A model generated the notes under the pieces. It saw only the letters and a program-made list of their open reading frames with translations. It searched no databases and was not told the DNA's origin. Made by a program: the position numbers and the translations under genes. From UBA4971 sp900019985 (lineage in GTDB: Bacteria; Bacillota; SHA-98; UBA4971), in NCBI GenBank assembly GCA_050949175.1, contig JBMNFG010000010.1:186001-250000 (forward strand): DNA of 64,000 nt. The letters are read 5' to 3'. This document shows positions 49,434 to 55,984 of the stretch, one piece after another (the first letter of the stretch is position 1; every line of letters begins with the position of its first letter).

Positions 49434-51521
49434 TTGAAAAGGTACCGGACAGAGGACATCCGGAATGTTGCTTTAGTTGCACATAGTGGAGCCGGAAAAA
49501 CCAGCCTTGGCGACGCCGTGCTGTTCAATGCTAAAGCCATTGATAGAATGGGCAGGGTCGACGAAGGCACAAGCACACTGGACTATGAACCTGATGAGAT
49601 CAAGCGCAAGATTACGATATCGACTACAGTGGCTCATTGCGAATGGCAGAACACCAAGATCAACCTGGTGGACACGCCGGGATACGCTGACTTTATCGGG
49701 GACGTGAAGAGCGGGCTTCGCGTAGTAGAGTCAGCCATTGTTGCGGTTTGCGCTACTGCAGGCGTGGAAGTGGGAACTGAAAACGTCTGGCAGTTCGCGG
49801 ATGAGAGAGCACTTCCCAGGATGGTCGTCATTACCAAACTGGATAGAGAAAACGCTGACTTCTATAAGACTATAGATGCTGTGCGGAACACATTCGGAAC
49901 GAAATGCGCTGTGATCCAGCTTCCCATAGGCTCTCAGGATTCTTTCCGCGGAGTTGTTGACCTCATCTCAATGAAAGCCTACGTTTACGACGGCAGTTCC
50001 AGCGGCAAGTTCCAAGAACAAGACATCCCCGATGATCTGAAAGAAACCGCTGAAAACTATCGCAGTGAGCTTATTGAAGCAGCTGTCGAAAGTGACGATG
50101 AATTGATCGAAAAATACCTCGAAGGTGAAGAACTGTCAGAGGAAGAGATCAGAAAAGGCCTACGGCAAGGAGTTGCGGAAGGCAGCGTATACCCAATAAT
50201 ATGTGTCTCAGCTCTTAAGAACGTCGGCATCAAACAGATGCTGGACACTATAGTAGCATACCTTCCCTCACCTGCCGATATCGACAGGATTGAAGGAAAG
50301 GCGCCTGGCTCTGACGAGACAAAAGAACTGGCACCCAAAGACGATGCTCCTCTTTCCGCCCTTGTTTTCAAAACCACTGCTGACCCGTTCGTCGGAAAGA
50401 TAAGCCTTTTCCGCGTATATTCCGGTACCATGCGGTCAGATGGGCAAGTCTATAACAGCAATGAAGATACCACTGAAAGAGTGGGACAGCTGTTCTTCAT
50501 GAAAGGAAAGCAGCAGGAGCCTGTAGATCAGGTATCTGCGGGAGATATCGGTGCGGTGGCAAAACTAGGGGTAACCGGCACCGGTGATACACTTTGCGAC
50601 AAATCTAACCCTGTTGTGCTGCCTGGGATCAACTTCCCCAAGCCTACGCTTGCAATGGCTATGAAGCCTAAGGCAAAAGGTGATGAAGATAAAATCGGTT
50701 CAGGCCTTGCCCGGCTCACAGAGGAAGACCCCACAATCGTCGTGCATCGCGACGCTGAGACTGCTGAGACTATTGTGGAAGGACTCGGCGAAGTCCACCT
50801 TGAGGTAACAGCAGAAAGATTAAAGAGGAAATTCGGGGCTGAGGTTGTCCTAGACACACCGAGAATACCCTATCGTGAGACGATACGTGGAACTGCAAAG
50901 GCAGAAGGCAAGCACAAGAAACAGACGGGAGGACGTGGACAATACGGCCATGTATTCCTAGAGATTTCTCCTCTACCTCCTGGAGGCGATTTCGAGTTTG
51001 AAGACAAGATCTTCGGAGGCGCTGTTCCGAAGCAATATATACCTGCAGTTGAGAAAGGCGTGCGAGAAACACTTGTCGAGGGCGTGCTGGCAGGGTATCC
51101 GCTGGTTGATCTGAAAGTTACTCTCTATGACGGTTCATATCACCCTGTAGACTCCTCGGAAATGGCATTTAAGATAGCTTCGTCCATGGCTCTTAAGAAA
51201 GGCGTCATGGATGCATCCCCTGTTCTTCTCGAACCTATCATGGACGTGGAAGTTACGGTCCCTGAGTACCAAATGGGTGACGTCATGGGCGACCTGAACA
51301 AGAGGAGAGGAAGGATCTTAGGGATGGAACCCCAAGGTAACAAACAAGTCATCAAAGCCCAGGTTCCTATGGCAGAGATGTTCAAATACGCAATAGACCT
51401 TCGCTCGATTACTGCAGGACGCGGGTCTTTCACAATGGAGTTTTCCCACTATGAAGAGGTTCCTGCAGCCATCAGCCAGCAGGTAATCGAAAAAGCGAAG
51501 CAAGAGCGAGAACAGCAGTAA
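49434..51521 (+). CDS. Elongation factor G-like GTPase (second EF-G type)
   Basis: A 695-residue translational GTPase with the five-domain EF-G layout. The G1 motif reads AHSGAGKTSL, where canonical EF-G has AHIDAGKTT. G3 is VDTPGYADF and G4 is TKLDREN. Domain IV shows TGGRGQYGHVFLEISPLPPGG, and domain V ends LLEPIMDVEVTVPEYQMGDVMGDLNKRRGRILGMEP. The substitution marks the EF-G-like subgroup common in Clostridia beside normal fusA; role unclear (translocation variant, ribosome recycling or stress). TTG start with AAGGAGGAG 7 bases upstream. It is monocistronic, with own promoter and terminator. Confidence 0.9.
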   Translation: MKRYRTEDIRNVALVAHSGAGKTSLGDAVLFNAKAIDRMGRVDEGTSTLDYEPDEIKRKITISTTVAHCEWQNTKINLVDTPGYADFIGDVKSGLRVVESAIVAVCATAGVEVGTENVWQFADERALPRMVVITKLDRENADFYKTIDAVRNTFGTKCAVIQLPIGSQDSFRGVVDLISMKAYVYDGSSSGKFQEQDIPDDLKETAENYRSELIEAAVESDDELIEKYLEGEELSEEEIRKGLRQGVAEGSVYPIICVSALKNVGIKQMLDTIVAYLPSPADIDRIEGKAPGSDETKELAPKDDAPLSALVFKTTADPFVGKISLFRVYSGTMRSDGQVYNSNEDTTERVGQLFFMKGKQQEPVDQVSAGDIGAVAKLGVTGTGDTLCDKSNPVVLPGINFPKPTLAMAMKPKAKGDEDKIGSGLARLTEEDPTIVVHRDAETAETIVEGLGEVHLEVTAERLKRKFGAEVVLDTPRIPYRETIRGTAKAEGKHKKQTGGRGQYGHVFLEISPLPPGGDFEFEDKIFGGAVPKQYIPAVEKGVRETLVEGVLAGYPLVDLKVTLYDGSYHPVDSSEMAFKIASSMALKKGVMDASPVLLEPIMDVEVTVPEYQMGDVMGDLNKRRGRILGMEPQGNKQVIKAQVPMAEMFKYAIDLRSITAGRGSFTMEFSHYEEVPAAISQQVIEKAKQEREQQ

Positions 51522-51540
51522 GCTTGAAAGGGTAACCTTG

Positions 51541-51574
51541 AAGGGGTTCGCATATATGCGAACCCCTTTCTTTT
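51541..51574 (+). terminator. Terminator after the EF-G-like gene
   Basis: Palindromic AAGGGGTTCGCA / TGCGAACCCCTT (about 51541-51568) with a short AT loop, followed by TCTTTT. A strong plus-strand terminator lying between convergent genes. Confidence 0.92.
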
Positions 51575-51617
51575 GCAGAGTATTCTCGGGAAAAAGGTGC
51601 CTCGCAGGATAAAGGCC

Positions 51618-52052
51618 TTAACAATCATCAAATCCCACGGGACACACAAACGGACACCGCCGAGTGAGCTTACACGCGTGGAACATCACGCATGGGCACG
51701 GACAGGGACACGGCGGACACGGCGGCGGACACGGAGGACACGGACTGGGAGACGGCATTACAGCCGAGTTGTCTGTCTGATCTCCCAGACATTGCCTTAC
51801 AACTGCATTTATGGCTCTTTCCTTCTGTGCTATTGCAGCTATCTCCTGTGCCATGACACACTCTAAAGCCCTCACCCTATCAACCAGTGCCTCAAAGGGC
51901 AGTTCCGGCGCAGTATCAGGAAGCCAGTTCGCAACCTTCTCCGCTTTATCTGCTAAAGAGGTCAGGATGCGCGCCAGCTGTTCTTCTTCTGTTGCAACTG
52001 CCGCAAGGATCCTGTCACAAGGATCCGGCGAACATGGGATGCATCTTGCCAC
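51618..52052 (-). CDS. Cys/Pro-rich protein with paired-helix module (paralogue 1)
   Basis: A 144-residue protein I cannot name. Residues about 10-90 form a two-helix module: CDRILAAVATEEEQLARILTSLADKAEKV, a Pro/Glu linker, then FEALVDRVRALECVMAQEIAAIAQKERAINAVV. The same module starts the proteins at 53861-54211 and 55023-55820. The tail alternates proline and cysteine (PCPPCPPPCPPCPCPCPC) and ends with CPFVCPVGFDDC, suited to disulphide cross-linking. Start GTG 52052 is chosen because AAAGGAGG is 8 bases upstream. It follows the truncated glycosyltransferase by 5 bases. A spore-coat or surface role is inferred. Confidence 0.75.
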   Translation of the reverse strand: MARCIPCSPDPCDRILAAVATEEEQLARILTSLADKAEKVANWLPDTAPELPFEALVDRVRALECVMAQEIAAIAQKERAINAVVRQCLGDQTDNSAVMPSPSPCPPCPPPCPPCPCPCPCVMFHACKLTRRCPFVCPVGFDDC

Positions 52053-52057
52053 ATCAG

Positions 52058-52669
52058 TCACCTCCTTTCAGGTGCGTTGCATTTCAGGGGTTTTGCTAAT
52101 ATCCGTTTAAGAAGACAGGTCCATCTCTGCTTCCATAGGGATTCCGGGTAACCTTCGGCTAATTTCCGTGCATTCTCTCCCATCCTTCTACGCAGCCCTT
52201 CATTGCCGGCCAGTTCAAGAAGAGCCTGAAACACATTGGCAACAGCCGGGTATAGCAGATAGCCGTTCCACCCGTGAACAACATGTTCAGCGAGCCCTCC
52301 CGCAAATCCGGCTATGACAGGGAGTCCGCATGCCATAGCCATGAGGCATACCTTCGGGGCTGCAAGATGCCAATGGTAGTAAATCCTCAGGTCATATCCA
52401 AGGCTTCTACGGGCAAATACCGAGTTCAGTCCGGGAAACATAGACAGATGATCCGGATCTTGGTCAATGCCGAAGACGCGAACTCCATCAAATACCCGTT
52501 GCGGAATGGGAGATGCCTGAAACACATCTACCTGCCAGCTGAGTTCATCTCTGATGAAACGAATAAGCTTCAGTAAGCCTAGGTTTTCTTCAACAGGTAG
52601 AAACCTGTCCAGAGTCGGGTGCAACATGTAGTCAGTTAGAATGGCAATACTGTAAGAACCTTGCTTCAC
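52058..52669 (-). CDS. Internally deleted glycosyltransferase-like protein
   Basis: A 203-residue protein that aligns at both ends with the full-length glycosyltransferase just upstream. Residues 6-107 match its N-terminal domain (YSIAILTDYMLHPTLDRF versus RVAILTSIFITEGDRMMF; GYDLRIYYHWHLAAPKV versus GYDKAIYFALPLAFPRV). Residues 109-195 match its C-terminus (AMACGLPVIAGFAGGLAEHV versus AMACGKPVICGHVGGLTDLV). About 180 residues between are missing, including the donor-binding part. Of the E-x7-E pair the first Glu is lost and the second is Met. The frame stays open and it is coupled (GTGA overlap) to the upstream gene, so it may be expressed but not catalytic. Confidence 0.75.
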   Translation of the reverse strand: MKQGSYSIAILTDYMLHPTLDRFLPVEENLGLLKLIRFIRDELSWQVDVFQASPIPQRVFDGVRVFGIDQDPDHLSMFPGLNSVFARRSLGYDLRIYYHWHLAAPKVCLMAMACGLPVIAGFAGGLAEHVVHGWNGYLLYPAVANVFQALLELAGNEGLRRRMGENARKLAEGYPESLWKQRWTCLLKRILAKPLKCNAPERR

Positions 52670-53790
52670 ATTTCATCATCTCCCCAGACGCTTCTCAGCG
52701 TCTTTCGCCATCTTTCCTTCCATCGCTCCAGTGAAAACTGGAATGATGTCTCCAGTGCCTGTCTGCCCAGAGTTTGCCGAAGTTCAGGATGAAGAATAAG
52801 GCTCTCAACCGCTTCCTCCAGCGTCTCAGGGGATACGTTGATAAGAATGCCGTTGTACCCGTCTATCACGAGATCGGTAAGCCCTCCTACGTGCCCGCAT
52901 ATCACAGGTTTTCCGCAGGCCATGGCTTCAAGGCAAGCAAGGGACGTGCCTTCCGCAGCCCTGGTGGGAATGACGACAATATCCGCCATCCGGTAGAGAT
53001 CCGGCATATTCTCCATGGGAACCCAGTAGTACAGGCATCTCGGATTCTCTTTAGCCCATCCGTTCATTTCAGCTTCGGAATCATCAGTTCCACCTCTACC
53101 CACGATGTGGAATTCCAAAGATGGGTATCTTCGCGTCAACCTCTCAGCTACAACTTTGACATCATCCAGTCCCCGGATCCATGTCAACCGTCTAGGATAA
53201 AGAACGACCAACGACTCGCCGGATTTCTTGTCTTCACCTGGATAGAACTCTGTGCGGTCTACAAAATTCGGGATATACGCTTGCTTGTGCTCATATCCGG
53301 GCCATGTAGCCCTTAACCAGTTCAAAGTGTTCGTATCCACGGAAACCACGAGCTCACAAGCGGTTACCGCGTAATGCAGCCTCCTCAGCCACTCCTCTTT
53401 CAGGGGTCCTGATAGAGGCGACCAAGTATGAGCCGGGTAATCCCATCCTATTCCATGGGAAATGACAATTGAGTTAGGTTTTACCCGCGGGAAGGCAAGA
53501 GGCAATGCGAAGTATATGGCTTTATCGTAACCTGCAGTGTTCTCAAAAAACTGGATGTTGAGATCGGGCAACCCGCCGAATTCCGCCCTGCCCTTAGGAA
53601 GCCCTCGGATTCTCAAACCTTTTACCAGTCGATCTTCCGAGCCCACTTGCCAAACACACGGTTCGTAGCCTGATTCCTCCAAAAACTCACAGAGATGCAC
53701 AAGATATCTGTCAGCACCGCTGAACATCATCCTATCGCCTTCTGTAATGAAAATACTTGTCAAAATGGCAACGCGTCTGTCAAAGTTCAC
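52666..53790 (-). CDS. Glycosyltransferase family 4-type (group 1)
   Basis: A 374-residue GT-B glycosyltransferase. The N-terminal acceptor domain begins RRVAILTSIFITEGDRMMFSGADRYLVHLCEFLEESGYE, a hinge near 170-200 reads IPNFVDRTEFYPG, and the C-terminal donor domain has VVLYPRRLTWIRGLDDVKVVAERL, FHIVGRGG, and the E-x7-E motif in AAEGTSLACLEAMACGKPVICG (E280, E288). GTG 53790 is the chosen start, 11 bases after GGAGG; upstream TTG/GTG codons lie in or next to that site. Its stop overlaps the truncated paralogue. It probably glycosylates a surface protein or polysaccharide; donor and acceptor are unknown. Confidence 0.85.
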   Translation of the reverse strand: MNFDRRVAILTSIFITEGDRMMFSGADRYLVHLCEFLEESGYEPCVWQVGSEDRLVKGLRIRGLPKGRAEFGGLPDLNIQFFENTAGYDKAIYFALPLAFPRVKPNSIVISHGIGWDYPAHTWSPLSGPLKEEWLRRLHYAVTACELVVSVDTNTLNWLRATWPGYEHKQAYIPNFVDRTEFYPGEDKKSGESLVVLYPRRLTWIRGLDDVKVVAERLTRRYPSLEFHIVGRGGTDDSEAEMNGWAKENPRCLYYWVPMENMPDLYRMADIVVIPTRAAEGTSLACLEAMACGKPVICGHVGGLTDLVIDGYNGILINVSPETLEEAVESLILHPELRQTLGRQALETSFQFSLERWKERWRKTLRSVWGDDEM

Positions 53791-53820
53791 AGATATCAAC
53801 ACCTCCGTGAATGGTGAGTA

Positions 53821-53846
53821 GGGTTGGGCAAGGCTCTGCCCAACCC
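53821..53846 (-). other. Intercistronic stem-loop
   Basis: Perfect 10-bp inverted repeat GGGTTGGGCA / TGCCCAACCC with a 6-base loop, between the 116-residue helical protein and the glycosyltransferase gene. There is no T-run, so it is more likely an RNA-stabilising or processing hairpin that keeps expression of the first gene above that of the next. Confidence 0.65.
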
Positions 53847-53860
53847 ATTCGACGTCAGAT

Positions 53861-54211
53861 TCATTCTAGCGGCGGAAACGGAGGTACCGGCGGCAGCGTC
53901 GGTTCGGCTACACAAGGTCCCACTGTCAAATTGATAGGACCTATCAGGTTCCCAAGCACTGCAGCAACTTTGAGAGCAATTGCAAACTCCTTGCAGGCCA
54001 TTGCTCCGATTACCTCGGCTATCGAATCCTCTATCGATAGCGCTTTACCCAGAATAGTATTGGGACTCTCAGTTTCAGGGAACTCGAGAGGCGTGATAAG
54101 GGCTGCAGACGCAGCAGCTTTATCTGCTTCGGCAGAAAGGATGGACGCAAGGAATTCCTGCTCGTCTGCGACTGTGCTTAAGATTCTGTCTATGACTGTA
54201 CCGTTTGGCAT
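53861..54211 (-). CDS. Paired-helix module protein (paralogue 2)
   Basis: A 116-residue protein made almost entirely of the two-helix module: VIDRILSTVADEQEFLASILSAEADKAAASAALI, a short Pro/Glu linker, then PNTILGKALSIEDSIAEVIGAMACKEFAIALKVAAVLGNLIGP. It ends in a Pro-rich tail (PTLPPVPPFPP). The module is close to that of the 55023-55820 protein and more distant from 51618-52052. Helix 1 resembles the ALAHILNAEGEKIQ-type helix of some clostridial spore-surface proteins; this comparison is from memory. ATG 54211 with GGGAGG 11 bases upstream. First gene of a unit with two glycosyltransferase-type genes and paralogue 1. Confidence 0.78.
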   Translation of the reverse strand: MPNGTVIDRILSTVADEQEFLASILSAEADKAAASAALITPLEFPETESPNTILGKALSIEDSIAEVIGAMACKEFAIALKVAAVLGNLIGPINLTVGPCVAEPTLPPVPPFPPLE

Positions 54212-54239
54212 TCTGGATTAAACCTCCCTACCTATCTTT

Positions 54240-54271
54240 GGACTGCGCTCCTTCAAAGCGCGGTCTAGTCC
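54240..54271 (-). other. Hairpin in the leader of paralogue 2
   Basis: On the minus strand GGACT...AGTCC encloses GCGCT / AGCGC (54240-54249 and 54257-54271, with a small internal bulge). It lies 29-60 bases before the ATG at 54211 and may stabilise the leader or regulate translation. Confidence 0.45.
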
Positions 54272-54299
54272 ATGATATGAAGCAGCAGGATCCTTGGAC

Positions 54300-54327
54300 A
54301 CACAGTTCATGCTTAAAGCATAGAATA
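54300..54327 (+). promoter_or_regulatory. Mother-cell type promoter (sigma-K/sigma-E) for the DUF3794 gene
   Basis: AC (54300-54301), 17-base spacer, CATAGAATA (54319-54327), fitting the sigma-K pattern AC-N16/17-CATANNNTA; the -10 is also one base from the sigma-E form. The ribosome binding site AAGGAG follows about 20 bases downstream. Confidence 0.5.
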
Positions 54328-54359
54328 ATCTGACTTGAGGTACAAGGAGTTGGGCCTCT

Positions 54360-54926
54360 ATGAATCGACTAGATCGACAAACAATCATAAAACCTTTATT
54401 TGAGTGCGAACGGAATACCTGGTGTAAACCGGAAAAAACGACGGTGCTGATAGGTGAAGCAGAAGTCCAGACAGTGAAAAGAACGGCGTTTCCAGTTCCG
54501 AAATGCGGTTTTCCCGCAAAAAAGATCATTGCAGTCCACGTAGAAGTAGTTGACACAACTGACACGATATTCAAAAACAAAGTAGTAAAAGAAGGCGTAT
54601 TCCAGGTGGACATCATTTACGCATCCTGTGACGGGCTGGTTCACCATGTATGTCATGAAATCCCGTTCATGACATCTGCTCACATCAAATGCGTCCGTCC
54701 GGGAATGCATGTTCAAAACGAAGTCATTGACACTGAACAGAAAATCGAAATAGTTACAACACCGCGGCGCGGGGCCAAATGCCAATGCTTTGATGTTATG
54801 GTCGCGGCAACATTTCTCATAAGAGTAACTGCCGACGTTGTCAAGAGCCCGGTTCAACGCCATACAGTCGGACGCTGCTGTCCTCACCATAAGAAGACTG
54901 CATCGTCTTTAAGAAGAAAGAAATAG
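54360..54926 (+). CDS. DUF3794 (SPOCS) domain spore protein
   Basis: A 188-residue protein with a SPOCS/DUF3794 domain at about 55-160: KIIAVHVEVVDTTDTIFKNKVVKEGVFQVDIIYASCDGLVHHVCHEIPFMTSAHIKCVRPGMHVQNEVIDTEQKIEIV follows the family pattern closely. SPOCS domains occur in spore morphogenetic and coat proteins of Clostridia such as SipL. It carries ten or more cysteines and a basic C-terminal tail (CCPHHKKTASSLRRKK). AAGGAG precedes the ATG. It stands alone on the plus strand between two paired-helix genes and has a mother-cell type promoter. Confidence 0.8.
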   Translation: MNRLDRQTIIKPLFECERNTWCKPEKTTVLIGEAEVQTVKRTAFPVPKCGFPAKKIIAVHVEVVDTTDTIFKNKVVKEGVFQVDIIYASCDGLVHHVCHEIPFMTSAHIKCVRPGMHVQNEVIDTEQKIEIVTTPRRGAKCQCFDVMVAATFLIRVTADVVKSPVQRHTVGRCCPHHKKTASSLRRKK

Positions 54927-54936
54927 TCACCAAATA

Positions 54937-54965
54937 ATAAGGGGGCAGTCTTCACGCCCCCTTAT
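54937..54965. terminator. Bidirectional terminator between convergent genes
   Basis: Perfect 10-bp stem ATAAGGGGGC / GCCCCCTTAT with a 9-base loop. The tail is ATTATGATTT on the plus strand and TATTTGG on the minus strand, so it can serve both the DUF3794 gene and the convergent paralogue 3. Confidence 0.8.
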
Positions 54966-55022
54966 CATTATGATTTACTTACCGGCTCCTTTTCCATCAG
55001 GCTTATTCACAAACTTCAAAGT

Positions 55023-55820
55023 CTACTGCGAACCAAATGTCACAAGATCGATTGATGATTCCCCTGCTCCTTCTTTTATAAACGTGATTGTTGCCGAAGT
55101 TGCGTTTTCCGGTGTGTCCAAGACATATACATAAGTATGGTATCCTTGGCCCAATGTTGTAATTACCCTGTTAAACGTAGAAATAGACCCGTTACTGAAA
55201 AACTCTACCTGTACTGAGAGTGTAGGGCCTGCCGGGTTTCCGGATGCTGCAAAAGTAAGCTGGTAAGGACATCCACCGTTTACCGGGACAGTCTGAGAGA
55301 TTGATGCATCCTGACTGGTATTAGGTGAGCCTAGAACTGCAACAACATTTCCCGAGAAAACGGTAGATACCGGTTCTCCGTTCCGCACACGGGGCTCGGC
55401 GTTCACTACATCCCATCCCACTAGTTGAGGGTCCTCCGGATCTGAGCCGGTATCCTCGAAATCCCCGTTTATGATTACATCCCCTGTGCTAGGACATTGT
55501 TCTTCAGGACAGGGCAAACATTTGTCACGGCTAATGACTTTCCAGATAATAGGACCGCATTTCGTTCCCAAAAGGGCACATAGCTTCGCTGCAATGGCAA
55601 TCTCTTTCTCAGCCGCAGAACTGAGAACACAACTTACAGACCTTTGTATTTGCACAATGCTTCCGATTATCTCATTTGGCGTCAGCTGCTCAAGGTCCTC
55701 GTCTGTAATCAGCGTAATCCAGCGCGCTGTCTCAGCTGCCTTGACTGCCTCGGCCGACAGTATACTTGCTATAGACTCCTCTTCGTCGGCGATGACGGAT
55801 AAGATCTCACTTGTGCTCAT
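55023..55820 (-). CDS. Paired-helix module plus beta-sandwich surface protein (paralogue 3)
   Basis: A 265-residue protein. Residues 1-90 are the paired-helix module (TSEILSVIADEEESIASILSAEAVKAAETARWI and PNEIIGSIVQIQRSVSCVLSSAAEKEIAIAAKLCALLG). A cysteine-rich joint follows (DKCLPCPEEQCP). From about 112 to the end a beta-rich domain begins DVIINGDFEDTG and continues GWDVVNAEPRVRNGE, SQTVPVNGGCPYQLTFAASG and SSIDLVTFGSQ. This resembles carbohydrate-binding jelly rolls and the NTTRR-F1 domain of Bacillota spore proteins. There is no signal peptide, which fits assembly by the mother cell. AAGGAGG is 7 bases before the ATG. Confidence 0.75.
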   Translation of the reverse strand: MSTSEILSVIADEEESIASILSAEAVKAAETARWITLITDEDLEQLTPNEIIGSIVQIQRSVSCVLSSAAEKEIAIAAKLCALLGTKCGPIIWKVISRDKCLPCPEEQCPSTGDVIINGDFEDTGSDPEDPQLVGWDVVNAEPRVRNGEPVSTVFSGNVVAVLGSPNTSQDASISQTVPVNGGCPYQLTFAASGNPAGPTLSVQVEFFSNGSISTFNRVITTLGQGYHTYVYVLDTPENATSATITFIKEGAGESSIDLVTFGSQ

Positions 55821-55857
55821 GTATAGACCTCCTTGAGCGTGTGGTGTGATATCGCAT

Positions 55858-55886
55858 TATTATATGTTGGACATCACCTGAACGGT
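55858..55886 (-). promoter_or_regulatory. Mother-cell type promoter for paralogue 3
   Basis: Minus strand AC (55885-55886), 18-base spacer, CATATAATA (55858-55866). The -10 fits CATANNNTA of sigma-K and is one base from sigma-E. It is nearly the same as the -10 of the DUF3794 gene (CATAGAATA). Confidence 0.45.
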
Positions 55887-55912
55887 AGTCCAATAAGTCT
55901 CTCAAAAACCAA

Positions 55913-55938
55913 AACGGGGCAGATATTACTGCCCCGTT
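55913..55938 (-). terminator. Terminator after the cDPG synthetase-like gene
   Basis: Perfect 10-bp stem AACGGGGCAG / CTGCCCCGTT with a 6-base loop, followed on the minus strand by TTGGTTTTTG. Confidence 0.88.
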
Positions 55939-55984
55939 CATGCATTTTAGCTGTCTCACAGCAGGTTATGACGTTGCACTGCAG

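Noticed and set aside
54396..54890. Minus-strand 164-residue frame opposite the DUF3794 gene
   Set aside because: Its composition (Cys, Tyr, Phe-rich) is that of an antisense shadow, and the plus-strand frame has a ribosome binding site, promoter and a known domain.
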